This document shows positions 37,244-48,799 of a stretch of 64,000 nt of DNA, one piece after another. Where the stretch lies: NCBI RefSeq assembly GCF_019112545.1, contig NW_025064899.1, forward strand, positions 85,185-149,184. Direction: 5' to 3'. How positions within the stretch are numbered: position 1 is the stretch's first letter; each line of letters opens with the position of its first letter. The notes beneath the pieces were generated by a model, which did no database searches, was not told where the DNA came from, and saw only the letters and a program-made list of their open reading frames with translations. Source of the DNA: Guyanagaster necrorhizus. Taxonomy: Eukaryota; Basidiomycota; Agaricomycetes; Agaricales; Physalacriaceae. Position numbers and translations under genes: made by a program.

Positions 37244-39539
37244 AGGATGATGGACCTCTGCAGCATCAACAAGGAGAAATCATACATAGAGAATGGGATC
37301 CAGATAATGATGTTGATGGGAATAACATTTGCATTTGGAGTGTCCACACATCAAGAGATATCACATTGGGGGAGTTTGTTCAAGAATGTAGTCAACTATG
37401 GATGCATCAGAATGTTTCAACAAGAAGCATTGCATATCATGGAAAGTATCTCCACTATGTATTGTGTGGGGAATATGGTGAGGATCATTACATCAATCTC
37501 ACCATGGCTGGAGCTGACCTGCCAGAACCAAAAGTGACATTGACAAGGGACTATGACTCAGTCATTGCAATCTGTGATCATGTTCCAGATCTGAGAATGC
37601 TGATTGAGTTTGCTACTATATATCAGCTGATAATGTCAATGCAAAGTGGTATTAATATCCAAGCACCCTTCAAAATTATCAATCCACAGAATGGTGAAGT
37701 AACATTTATCATCTAAATGTCAAAGTCTATGCTAAAGCTGATCATACATAGCTCACAACAAATTCCATGGATCCAGAATGTGTTCCAAATGTCTTCCTTG
37801 CCAAAGTCACCCATCATGCATTATTATATATTCTGCTACCAAATTTGGTTCAAAATCTCAAACAGCATGAGGGAACCCCTTTAGTTTCCATCCAGGAGTA
37901 TGCTGTGCTCTATGAAATATTCATCCAATCAGCATTACATTATCAGGCTATGACAGTGGCTCATCTTCCTGCTACATACAGTTCAAAATTGTTTCAGGTG
38001 AGAAGTGGTCAGAGTCATCAGATGAGAAAGCCAATGGAATTGATCTCCAGTGAATATGTGGAGCAATTGCTAGGAGATTTTAGTGAATGACTGGAGTGCT
38101 ATTTAGATGGATGGAGGATTGGGCACTGTTTTTTGCTTCAGTAGCAAGAGATCGAGGCATTGACAGTGCATGACCCAAGCAATGCAACCATGCAAGAATA
38201 CTTCCTGCACCAGGGCCATGTATTCAATGCTGACATGTTTAGTACTTCTAGTGATGATGTCTTTGTTGATGTTGCACTCAAACTGTCTGTGAAGGAGAGA
38301 GCAGTTATGTGGTGCTCTGATGGTCATGCTGTTGTGCTACAGAGACTACTGCAAATGCATCAGACTGAGGCTGACAAGTGGACATGTTTTGGTTACTACA
38401 ATTACAAATGGAATACATGTTGTTGGAAATCCTCGGTGATGTGCAGGGTAGACTCCAGGCTGGTAAGGCCAGAAGGTATAAACTCCTTATTCTGCAGCTC
38501 CTACAGAGCTCGTATTTATACTCTCCAGGCTTGTATCTAGAATTTACTACAACTTTCTCTTTCTCTCGGGCTTACTCATCAACTCTCAGCATGATGCTGG
38601 ATTGCCCTTTCTAGAACTTTCCAGCAAAATCCCAACACATGTGCACACCTCATCTCTATCACAGGATGTCACATCACAACACATACCACACTGCTTGGAC
38701 AATTCAATGCAACCTTCATCCAGATGTATACAACTGACAAATGCCTTACCTATGATATGCAGATGAGCAATAATGCCAAGTTTGTTACAGCAGTCAATCT
38801 GATGAAGAAGTTGAAGTACACATACAATGAGTTTCTTGGAAAATTGTATAGTGTCTTCACAGATGCAGCATGGCATAATAATGTACATGTGTGGATTGAG
38901 GCATGAGTTCCACTGGCTAACACAGAAGATGTGTTCACAGATGTGTCAGTTGTGAGTTTCTTGGATCTGGTGTATTGTGTTTCACAACAGGACTGGTGGT
39001 GAGCCCTTTTCTAGAAGCTATGTAATGATGAGAATCAGGGCAAATAGTATGCACAGGCAATTTAAATCTTCCAGAGCTCTTGGATTTGCAACATTGATCC
39101 AGTGGCAGAATAAAGAACACAATATAGACATGTGACACTATTACTATCCAGTCATCCTGACATGTCTCATTGCATTTATAGTCAATTCACTTCATGCATG
39201 CCCAGAGGAGTGATCAGGACACAAAATGTTGATACATGCCATCTGGCCACAAACATACTGGCAGAAAGATCATCACATGATCCTTTCATGCATGTGAAAG
39301 GGAGATAGAACTGATAAGCCAGGACCATATGCAGAGAGAGGACTCTGATGGATTCTGAGCAGTGTGATTGCATGGCCAACATGGAATGGAGGTGGTATAA
39401 AAATACCATGATGCTAGAGTGCCATTGGAGTGCTCAGTGAGAGAGGTTGGAATTTGTTGGACATTAGAAAAACACTGAATGAGTTCTGTTCTGAAGATAG
39501 TTGCATGAAGCAGCAACAATTGATGGAATGGAAGCCAAT
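37244..39539 (+). pseudogene. Unrecognised gene of the TIR family (E5, part b), interrupted by a solo LTR
   Basis: The main frames are 37366-37716 (MGEFVQECSQLWMHQ, HGKYLHYVLCGEYGEDHYIN, DYDSVIAICDHVPDLRM), 37767-38090, 38160-38420 (EYFLHQGHVFNADMF) and 38724-38906 (KYTYNEFLGKLYSVFTDAAW). From 38755 onward the copy aligns with E1 on the opposite strand. The frame at 38160 runs to the solo LTR (38421-38637), which splits it. The first and second pieces are in different frames, so there are indels or lost introns. No known domain was recognised. Over a thousand codons are implied when the insertions are removed. It may be the family's transposase, but no DDE or DDD triad could be assigned by eye. 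Confidence 0.5.
38421..38637 (+). repeat. Solo LTR, 217 bp, target duplication CATGT
   Basis: TGTTGGAAATCC at the start and AAAATCCCAACA at the end give TG...CA termini with short inverted ends. CATGT is at 38416-38420 and 38638-38642. A second 217-bp copy in inverse orientation lies at 59782-59998. A TATTTATAC box near 38514 fits an LTR promoter. The internal domain is lost, so the family (Ty1/copia or Ty3/gypsy) cannot be decided. Confidence 0.9.
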
Positions 39540-39963
39540 TATTACGATTTCTTTCCTTTTTCTCCTTTTTTCCCTATTTTAGACTTAGTCAGAACTCAGA
39601 AAGGACGAACCATCAAGAAGATGGGAATGGCTTAGTCATCACAAAGGACACTCGCTCCAACAACACACAATCACTTTTATGAATGGTCACGACATTCCAG
39701 GACAAAGAGCACAACCACCTCAACAACACACAATTAGGTAGCAGTATTATTAGAACACCGTGTATGATATTTAAGGAGCTCACCCTGCTGGCTTACAACC
39801 CAGCTTTGAGCTAAAGTTTATACACACTCATTCTACTCTTGAGCTATCTCTACACCTTGAAACACACAGGACTGTCCTAGCGAGAACTCTAACAGAAGGC
39901 TCGAACATGAAGCCACATTAGTTTATCATGTGTCAGTCCATCACATGTTGCTTAAGCCTAACA
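39540..39963 (+). repeat. 5' LTR of the plus-strand chromovirus
   Basis: Starts TATTACGATTTC (TGTTATGATTTC in the 3' LTR) and ends GCCTAACA. It differs from 47205-47628 by scattered single changes, mostly transitions. The terminal TG is mutated to TA. Confidence 0.95.
39768..39814 (+). promoter_or_regulatory. LTR promoter: TATA box and predicted transcript start
   Basis: TATTTAA (39768-39774) lies about 27-34 bases upstream of CAGCTTTGAGCTAAAG (39801-39816). In a self-primed element the transcript must begin at or very near the sequence that pairs with the PBS, and the TATA spacing agrees. Confidence 0.6.
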
Positions 39964-39964
39964 A

Positions 39965-39977
39965 TTAGCTCAAAGCT
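39965..39977 (+). promoter_or_regulatory. Primer-binding site complementary to the element's own LTR
   Basis: TTAGCTCAAAGCT directly after the 5' LTR is the exact reverse complement of AGCTTTGAGCTAA at 39802-39814 in the LTR (13 of 13). In Tf1/sushi-type chromoviruses the first bases of the mRNA fold back on the PBS and are cleaved to prime reverse transcription. The layout here is the same. Confidence 0.75.
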
Positions 39978-40221
39978 TTCACCTTCCCTTTCTCAAGCCT
40001 AATTGTGCTGAGAAACCGAATGCCCCCAGCAACAACCACTGACTTAAACCACGAATTCTTCAAGCTTATTGCTTCCATCATTGAAACTTTGCTCAGACTT
40101 CTAGCCATCATTACTCTCTGCTATGGATGACAATCAGTAACAGCTTGGATAGTCAGGCACTATCAGGCATTCCAGCAGATACAACAAGTACTATGAAATG
40201 TAACCCCTGACCTCCCCTTCC

Positions 40222-43176
40222 ATGACATCTCTGACTCTGTCAGAACATCCTTCCAACCACAAGGGCGACCTCTATCAGAAACCAGGGATAACAACTCAAA
40301 TCCAGGGAGCCTTCATGAGGAAGAAAGACCCCAGCACCCCCTCTGATGAAACAGCAGAAACTGCCACCCTGCTCTCACAGAGTTCCGGAACCTGTGGACG
40401 ACAAACATCACTCAGGAGCCTGAGGAGATCCCCAATGATGTCACTTCAACAGCCCCACCCTCCGAGCATTCCTCCTCTTCAATTCCCTCAGGGATTGGAA
40501 ACCATGCTCAGAACTCTCTTGATGCTGCTCGGATGGCTCCAAGACCCCATGAAAGGCCTGACTCCCCTCACGACCCCTCTGAAACCCCCACTGAGCCTGA
40601 CTCCACCTCCAGCCAGTCTGTCAGTAGGCTGGGGATCGATGATCCACATGGAAGAACCATACACCCCGACTATGCAAACATCGAGATTGCTATCTCAGCA
40701 GCAGGGGATCTCTACTGACACCTTCACATGGGCAGCGAGCCCAAAGTCGAAACTGCCAGCGCAAGGGGAAGGGCAGCATGAGACAGAATCATTCAGCAGG
40801 TATTCCTGGGCTGGGACCTTACAGTCCCCTTTAATTACAACGATGCAGTACAGCAGTAGCAGCAGAACCAAGCCCGACAAGAAGAAATCAGGCAAACTCA
40901 GGAAGAGCTTGCTGATTACATATGAGAAGAGGCCAGAGAGCAGTATGAGGCTACCGAATATGATTGACAGGAGAGAGCACAGAGAAGGAGGGAAGAAGCC
41001 GAGTGAATAGGATCAGCCTCCCCAGGCTGGTATGGACTTTGCACTGATTCAGGATCCCCTTTTAGAGAGCCCAACTCTGACGAGGATCCATGGACTGGAC
41101 CTGCCAGCATCATTGGCCAAGACAAGGCCATCAGGCAAGGACAACCTGGGGCTAATCGACCCCCCACTCCTGAGTATCCTGCCCAGACTGACACCATCTC
41201 CTCAGACATCGACTCCATACTCGGAGCCTATGGGCTCCAAGTACCAGACAATGCCCATGTCTCCGACAGGGCTCTCCAGCGATTCCTGGATAGCAGGGTC
41301 ACTCATCAGTTCCTCAACCTCAAGTTCCAACGACACTTTGAGCTCTATAGCCAAGAACTGGAGGAGGCATGAGCATGTGGAGGGACATGCTACGATCAAC
41401 TCTGGAACCCGCCCATCCAACAAACCAGCCCAACAAACGACTCTAATGCCGCTAGGCCCAGTACCTGGAATGGCGCAGGGGTCCCCGGCGACCCTACGAC
41501 CAGCTGTACCATCCATCTATGACCTGCCCATCGGTTCCCTCCTCAGGGGAGAGGACAGCAGGAATGAGGGCGATGAGGAGAGCGACAAGGACAGTGAAGG
41601 ACCATATTCGTATCAACAACACTTTGAGAGAGCTGGAGAGGATACCGACGAAGAAGCATTAAAGGAAGAAGTGGAAAGAGCAAGGAACAGAGAGTACCAA
41701 GAGTTGTATGAGCAAGGGAGGAACTTTCTATGGCAAGACGCACACTGGCAAGCAACATCTTTAGGACTTGAATACTGGTATGCAGAGGATACTGAAAAAA
41801 GGAAGATCTTACAGTATGCTGCGATGGAGTACGCATGGAAGGAATATGGCTGGCAGCACCCAGAAGACCTGCTCATGCTGATACCCCTGTACCAACCCAG
41901 TAGCCAGCCAAAACTACCGGCACCAATGCCATGAACCCCACCCGTTCTGCCAAAACAGGCAATATACATCACCCCTTCAATCTGAAGCCCACCTGACTCC
42001 TCGGTCTGAAGTACGGCTTCACGGCTCAACCAAACCCGAAAGTGGCTGACATGGCAGTCCAAGGAGATTCAAAATCCCTGGACCAGCAAGAGAAGCTGAC
42101 TCCTTAGGGGACAGCCACCCCTGGATCAAGCAGGACTGAGCAAGAAAGGAAAGGAACCAATGCAGGATGACCCTGAGGCCACCCACCTCAGGTTCACTAT
42201 ATGAGACAGAGTGATCGTTCAGATTGAGGAGCCGAAAGGGAGCCCAGTCGCCGATGACCACTCCCTATACTCATTCCCAGGTCCACCGACAGAATGGGAA
42301 CAACCACCATTCGATGGGTGGCCTAACCCAATGAATGCCCTGCCCAACAATGCCCACATACTCTAATGTCGTCCCGACCTCCTTCATAAACCCTGCCTCT
42401 TCAAGGGGGTCTCCGATGACATCGATCAATTCCTAATAGACTGCGAGCAATATTTTGAGGTCTATATCGGATTCCTAGGAACTGACATGAACAAGGTCAT
42501 CTTCACCACCTCTTACCTAGAAGACAAGGCGAAGATGTGGTGGATCCTCATATCTCTGAACTTCCGATCAACCACAAGGAGACACTATCAGTACCCCTCC
42601 TAGCCAGTCTTCAAACGCATGCTGAATGACAAGTTCATTGATCCAGTGGTGCAGGAGGTACATAAGCAGAAGATCAAAGAATACAAGATGAGAGATAAGG
42701 CCGCCATAGACTACTTCGATGAGTGAGAAAGGCTCACCAAATTAGCCAGGATATGGGAAGACATAGCAAACGATGGAAGAATGGTCGAGACGCTCAAACG
42801 AGGGGTCCCCTCCTCATACCTCATGATGATCTCCACAATGGGCATCAAATTATTGATGCCCATCAGATACAATGAATGGAAGGAGAGAATCATTGAGATG
42901 TACAAGGAGCAACAAAGGCAGAAAGCAGAAGCATTGACACTGCAAGAATACATCAAGAAGCCGAATCTGCCAACCCTAAACAAGTTGGGGCAAACTGCTG
43001 GGAAATCATCGGGATCCCCCCCGACCCTGTCCTATGGAACCCAGAAGACCAGGACTGGCACAATGTACACCAGCACAGGGAAGCCAATAGACATCGACCA
43101 GATGAAGAAAGAAGGGAAGTGCTTCAACTGCAGGCAAAAGAGGCATATGGCCAAAGACTGCCTGAAGAAGAAATGA
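40222..43176 (+). pseudogene. Gag of the plus-strand chromovirus, about 985 codons, with a long N-terminal extension
   Basis: One reading frame runs from the ATG at 40222 to the TGA at 43174-43176, broken by several in-frame stops, for example a TAG at 41008 in a Gln-rich context. The first roughly 690 codons are Ser/Thr/Pro-rich, then strongly acidic and charged (41560-41720), with no domain recognised. The conventional gag domain follows (about 42300-42800; FKGVSDDIDQFLIDCEQYFE). A CCHC knuckle CFNCRQKRHMAKDC is at 43120-43161. Typical Ty3/gypsy gags begin close to the gag domain, so the extension is unusual. Pol continues in the -1 frame with overlap near 43119-43176, suggesting programmed frameshifting. 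Confidence 0.85.
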
Positions 43177-46100
43177 ACTTGAGAAGACATACATGCACAG
43201 ATTGCCGAATTACAGAAGGAGGAAGAAGAACTCGGCACCGACACCAAAGAGGAGGTAAAAGAGCCAGCCAACCAGTGAGCGATTCCACTGGGTTGGCCAA
43301 AAAGAGAATAGGTGTGCTCCCTGTAACCGCTAGTTGGACTTATGCTATTCCTGTAGTTACAAAAATACCTCCACTACCTATGCATTTGAATATACCCCAC
43401 CCGATGACCCCACACACCTATGAATCACAAAAGAAACCAGAAACTCAACCGCCTATGGGCCGAAGAGGGACAGAGAGTCCCACTACCTGGCTCAAACCCT
43501 TTGAAACTGAATGGATCTGGAGAGCGATCAGTGAGGCAATAAGCGGTGAAGCTGCCAAAGCCACCCTGACAAGCTGGGTCCATCTGACCTGGGTTTCAGA
43601 AGTAACCAACAAAGCAATAGAAGGGATACAGAAGGCAAAAAGGTTCCGAGCCCTAGAATGGCTCAATGAGCTGCACATGCCTCGAAGGTTCATCCATTGA
43701 TTCAAAACCCCCAGATGGGACTTAACCATCAAGGCCCAGATCGAAACCCTGACCTCATGGGCCCAACACTCGGTAACAGCCTTAATCGACAGTGGATGTA
43801 CCAGGAGTTCGATCAATCAAACCTTCATTAACAAGCATAAACTTCCAACGTGGTCAACTGTGGCCCCCATCCCAGTATATAATGCTGATGGAACCAAGAA
43901 TCAGGCTGGGTTGATCACTGAGTTTGTCGAAATCTGACTCATCATCGGGGATCACTCAGAATGGATCGATCTAGCTGTTACTGATCTAGGCACCAAAGAG
44001 GTCTTTCTGGGCCATGACTGGCTGATACGCTATAATCCCCTAATCAATTGGAAGACCAGATGGATCACTTTCACGAGATGCCGATGCCAAAAGATTCTCT
44101 TCAAACTTCCAGATGAGGATCCAGAGGACAGATGGGATGAGGAGATGGAGGATGGCAAAACAATCCTTGTGGTGAATCTACAAGAAGAAATATGCATTCG
44201 GGCTATTCATCACACCAATGATTTGGCTGCAAAGGCGAACCAAGGAAGGGAGGAAAAAACATTCAAAGAGATGGTACCAGAATGGGCCCAAGATTACTGA
44301 GACCTCTTTGAGAAAGAGAGTTTCAATGAACTCCTCTCTCCTAAGCCCTGGGATCACACAATCGAACTCATCCCGAATGTGAACACCAATCTTGACTGTA
44401 AAACCTATCCTCTCGGTAACCAGGAGCAGGAGGAGCTCGACAAGTTCCTAGACAAGAACCTTTCCAGTGAAAGAATTCACCCATCCAAATCCCCCATGAC
44501 ATCACCTTTCTTCTTCGTAAAAAAGAAGAATGGAAAGCTTCATCCAGTCCAAGACTATCGAAAACTGAACAAGATGACCATAAAGAACTGGTATCCCCTT
44601 CTGTTAATCTCAGAATTAATGGACAAACTATGAGATGCCAAATACTACACCAAATTAGATGTCCGATAGGGATATAATAACATCCAAATCAAAGAAGGGG
44701 ACGAGTGGAAGGCAGCCTTCCAGACTAACAGGGGACTATTCGAACCAACGGTGATGTTTTTTGGCCTCACCAACTCGCTGGCTACCTTCCAATAGATGAT
44801 GAACGACATATTCAAAGATCTCATTGCCACAGGGAAGGTGACGATTTACCTGGATGATATCCTCATCATGTCGAAAACCAAGGAAGAACATAGGAGGTTG
44901 GTATGACAAGTACTCGCACTGATGAGGAAGCACAAACTCTTTCTCAAAGCCGAAAAATGTGAGTTCGAAGTACTCGAGACAGAGTACTTAGGAGTGATCA
45001 TTAGTGAAGGGAGCATCAGGATGGATCCCATCAAGATCACGGGAGTGACAGAGTGGCCTGAACTGAAGAAGAAGAACTACAGTCCTTCTTCAGGTTCACT
45101 AACTTTTACTGGCGATTCATCTGGGACTATAGCAAGGTTGTATGACCTATGACCCAACTCACAGGCAATGCCTCCTGGACCTGGGGACACTCCCAACAGG
45201 CCACCTTCACAGACCTAAAAAGGTGGCTGGCAGCTGATGTCATCCTTGCCATCCCATCACAGGAAGAGAAATTCTGCATCGAGGCAGACTCTAGTGAAGG
45301 GGCAATAGGAGCAGTACTGTCTCAGGAACAAGAAGGAAAATGGTGACCCATCACATTCCTTTCAAAGGCACTCACTGTCACTGAAAGGAATTATGAAATC
45401 TATGACAAAGAATTACTCACCATCATGCTCACTCTTGAAGAGTGGAGGCATTATCTAATCAGAGCAGTCGAAACTTTCGAGATCTGAATGGATCATCAAA
45501 ACCTCCGATACTTCTGCCAACCCCAGAAATTAAATCATCAACAAGCCCGGTGGGTTACTGAGCTCAGTCAGTACCAATATACCTTGCACCATAAGGCAGG
45601 GACTGCCAATAAAAAGACTGACTTACTCAGCCGATGTGCTGATCATGATCAGGAGGGAATGGATAATCAAGGGGTAACCCTATTACGACCTGAACACTTC
45701 AGAGCCATGATCATGCCAACAGAGGAGGAGATCCATAAACAAATCAAAAGCACCACCAGGGACAGCTGGAAGTGGGATCAATGGATAGCCCCATCGCTCA
45801 ATCACGAGCAAGGAGTAATGAAGAAAGATGGCTTGATCCAATACAATGGGCAAATCTACATCCCTTGAGACCCATCCCTAAGAGGGGAGATCATCACAAT
45901 GTACCATGACCACATCATCACTGGGCACCCAGGCATAGCCAAAACTAAAGAACTAATCTTACAGGAATATTGGTGGCCAAAGCTGAGAGTAGATGTCACC
46001 AATTATATCAAGGCCTGCGAAGTGTGCCAAAGGAGGAAGGCATCCACCCAACCCCGATCCACTCCACTTCACCCAAACGAGGTACCAACCACACCATGGA

Positions 46101-47170
46101 CCCACATCATGGTAGACATGATCACCAGCCTCCTGGACTGTCATGGCTATGACACAATACTCATCATAGTTGATCATTTCTCAAAAGCAATCATTCTGGT
46201 TGCATGCTCAACCGAGCTTACCTCTGAAGGATGGGCTAAAATCCTGCATGATGAGGTCTACGCCAAACATGGAATGCCCCAAGTCATTATTTCAGACCGT
46301 GGGCCCCAATTCATCTCAAAGTTCCTCGACGATCTCTACTGTCTGCTTCATATCCATCAGAACACTTCAATGGCATATCACTCTCAGACAGATGGACAAA
46401 CCGAATGTGCCAATCAAGAAGTTGAAAAGTATCTTTGACTGTTCATCAACTACTGACAAGATGATTGGGTTGAATGGATAGCATTAGCAGCATTCCAACA
46501 TAATAACCAAGTACACTCCGCCACTGGGAAGATGCCATTCTTTGTAAACCATGGCCAACACCCAAACGTCGCACACACAGAATGACTCCATACTACCACA
46601 CCAGCCTCTACCGATTTTGCCTCCACTATGGAAAAGGTCCACAGTGAAACAAAGTTAGCCCTCGAGAAGGCAGCAGCCATGATGAAGGCTCAGTACGATA
46701 AACACCAATGCCTCGCACACTCATATTCTATAAAAGACAAGGTTTGGCTCAACACCACCAACCTACATCTTCCTCGACCAAAGCATAAACTGGCTGACAA
46801 ACGAACTGGTCCATTCCCGATTCTTGCCAAAATCAGAAATAGTGCCTACAAATTACAACTGCCTGGAACATGGAAGATACATGATGTCTTCAACGAGACA
46901 CTGTTAACCCCATATGTTGCACCAGCTTTTCCAAATCAGAAAAAGCCACCACCCCCCCTGCTGGACTTAATTGATGATGAACACTATGAAATTGATGAAG
47001 TCCTCAACCACAAATTGCAAAAGGTGAAAGCAAAAGATGGTGGAATGACAACTACGGTCGACTACCTCATCAGCTGGAAGGGCTATGGATCTGAATCCAA
47101 CCAGTGGATCAATGAAAAGTATATGAACGCTGACGCCACCATCAGAGACTATGAACTATCCCTAAATTAA
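43177..47170 (+). pseudogene. Pol of the plus-strand chromovirus (protease, RT, RNase H, integrase, chromodomain)
   Basis: Protease: TALIDSGCTRSSINQTF near 43780. RT: 44379-45060, with VQDYRKLNKMTIKNW and catalytic YLDD near 44850. At about 45062 a small indel moves the frame. RNase [31 protein letters not shown]. Integrase: HDHIITGHPGIAKTKELIL with CEVCQRRK (45899-46040), core DMITSLLD, ISDRGPQF, TECANQE. C-terminal chromodomain at about 46980-47165 (EIDEVLNHKLQKVKAKDGG ... LISWKGYGSESNQWI). In-frame stops are mostly TGA where the sister copy or context expects Arg (CGA), and TAG where it expects Trp. Catalytic residues are intact but the frame is not. Confidence 0.93.
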
Positions 47171-47191
47171 AGCCATTGGGACGATGGTCTT

Positions 47192-47201
47192 AAGGAGGGG
47201 G
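47192..47201 (+). promoter_or_regulatory. Polypurine tract for plus-strand priming
   Basis: AAGGAGGGGG lies three bases before the 3' LTR start at 47205. The minus-strand sister has the complementary CCCCCTCCTT just inside its 3' LTR. Confidence 0.8.
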
Positions 47202-47204
47202 TAA

Positions 47205-47628
47205 TGTTATGATTTCTTTCCTTTTTCTCCTTTTTTCCCTATTTTAGACTTAGTCAGAACTCAAAAAGGATGAACCATCAAGAAGGTGGGAATGGCTTAG
47301 TCATCACAAAGGACACTTGCCCCAACAACGCACAATCACTTTTATGAATGGTCACGACATTCCAGGACAAAGAGCACAACCACCTCAACAACACACAATT
47401 AGGTAGCAGTATTATTAGAACACCATGTATGGTATTTAAGGAGCTCGCCCTGCTGGCTTACAATCCAGCTTTGAGCTAAAGTTTATACACACTCATTCTA
47501 CTCTCAAGCTATCTCTATGCCTTGAAACACACAGGACTGTCCTAGTGAGAACTCTAACGGAAGGCTCGAACACAAAGCCATGTTAGTTTATCATGTGTCA
47601 GTCCATCATGTGTTGCTTGAGCCTAACA
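47205..47628 (+). repeat. 3' LTR of the plus-strand chromovirus
   Basis: TGTTATGATTTC to GCCTAACA, 424 bp, followed by the second CCAAT. The intact TG...CA termini show the ancestral ends of the family. Confidence 0.95.
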
Positions 47629-48655
47629 CCAATAGGCCAGGTCATAGGGTGTATGATGAAAGCCAAGGGTCAACCTGAGGAGCCAATGCTGAAGATGGAA
47701 AGGCTAGCTTGACAGATAGAAATGCTGAAAAAATCATATGACTACAGGTCCAATCCACTACTAGAGGATCAGATATATGATGAACAATATCAAGAGCATG
47801 CTGAGAGGTTTCTGAATGAAGTACTACAGCAATCTGTGTCTAACATGCTGCAGAAGATTGGATGGATGAAATGTAGATAGAAGCATTCTCCTCTGACACA
47901 GAATGAATGCCATATGGCCAACATCCATATAATAAAAGAAAATGATCTTGGAGGAGTGTTCACACATGCATGAATGCATGAAGGAACAGAGAGCCAGTGG
48001 GATTCACTGTTTGACAACATATTCCATACTCTGAATGAATTAAACATGAGGAAACAATGGTCTGCATGAAGTAATTGGGGAAAAATGAAATTGATAAAGA
48101 TGTGGAAAGATTTTATGCATGATATGGCTTCTTTATGACAAGTGGAAGATATGTGAAGGGCACTGAAGAGGGCATTTGATCAATATCTGTGGTGTGTTTG
48201 ATCTGATGGTGTACAGGTGTGTGCTTATGAAAAGTCAGGAGGGGAACTGATTAAACTGGAATGAGTTTGAAAACAGGATCTACCATGTTCAGTGATCCAC
48301 CTAATCTGGAATACATGGGTTGAGAACTGGAGATTTCACATTACAAGTGGCCACATACCAACTTTGCAGAATGTTGAGGAATGGGGAGACAGGGAGGATG
48401 AGGAGGAAATAATGGTGATAATTGAGAGGGAAGAAAGGAAGAAGCAAAAGGAGATGGATATGCAGGAAAGAGAAGATCACATTCTCTGAGAGCACAGAGA
48501 AGAAGAGGAATCATTGGAAGATGAAGCAGAGTCAGACATCAGGAGGCAAATAATGGATGAAAGGGAACTGATCACTATGAATGGGAACAGAGGGATGCTA
48601 CTGAGGCAGCCCATTATGTGGCCCACTCAGCATTGAAATTGACAACAGGAGAAGG
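47629..48655 (+). pseudogene. Unrecognised gene of the TIR family (E5, part c), C-terminal part
   Basis: Removing the chromovirus restores the sequence found uninterrupted in E1 (ATTGATGGAATGGAAGCCAA joined to TAGGCCAGGTCATAGGG; E1 has the same junction near 7255). The pieces read AKGQPEEPMLKMERLA, LEDQIYDEQYQEHAERFLNE, then a charged helical stretch in 48292-48489 (EEIMVIIEREERKKQKEMDM). Several TGA and TAG stops break the frame. The product is unknown. Confidence 0.5.
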
Positions 48656-48799
48656 GGAGTAAAAAAAGATGTTAGAATACAATGTCAACCAAACAATCAG
48701 TCACATATTCTGACCATTCCAAAGTATATTGACAAAAGACCTGGTATCAAAATTGAACAGATTGTTATACTGCTCTTTTCACTCCAAAAGACCAAAAGC

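Larger units (their letters stand above)
39540..47628 (+). mobile_element. Nearly complete chromovirus (Ty3/gypsy), plus strand, target duplication CCAAT
   Basis: 424-bp LTRs at 39540-39963 and 47205-47628 flank PBS, gag (40222-43176), pol (to 47170) and a polypurine tract. CCAAT is at 39535-39539 and 47629-47633. It keeps many CpG sites and has the most intact frames of any element here, so it is the youngest large insertion. It is a relative of the minus-strand copy at 29228-37243, with the same gag start, pol domains, PBS and chromodomain. It sits in the same E5 host copy. Confidence 0.96.

Noticed and set aside
47629..48655. Assignment of the unknown TIR-family gene to known fungal DNA transposases (KDZ, Plavaka/CACTA, hAT)
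   Set aside because: I looked for their characteristic motifs and could not place any catalytic triad. Naming a family would be a guess.
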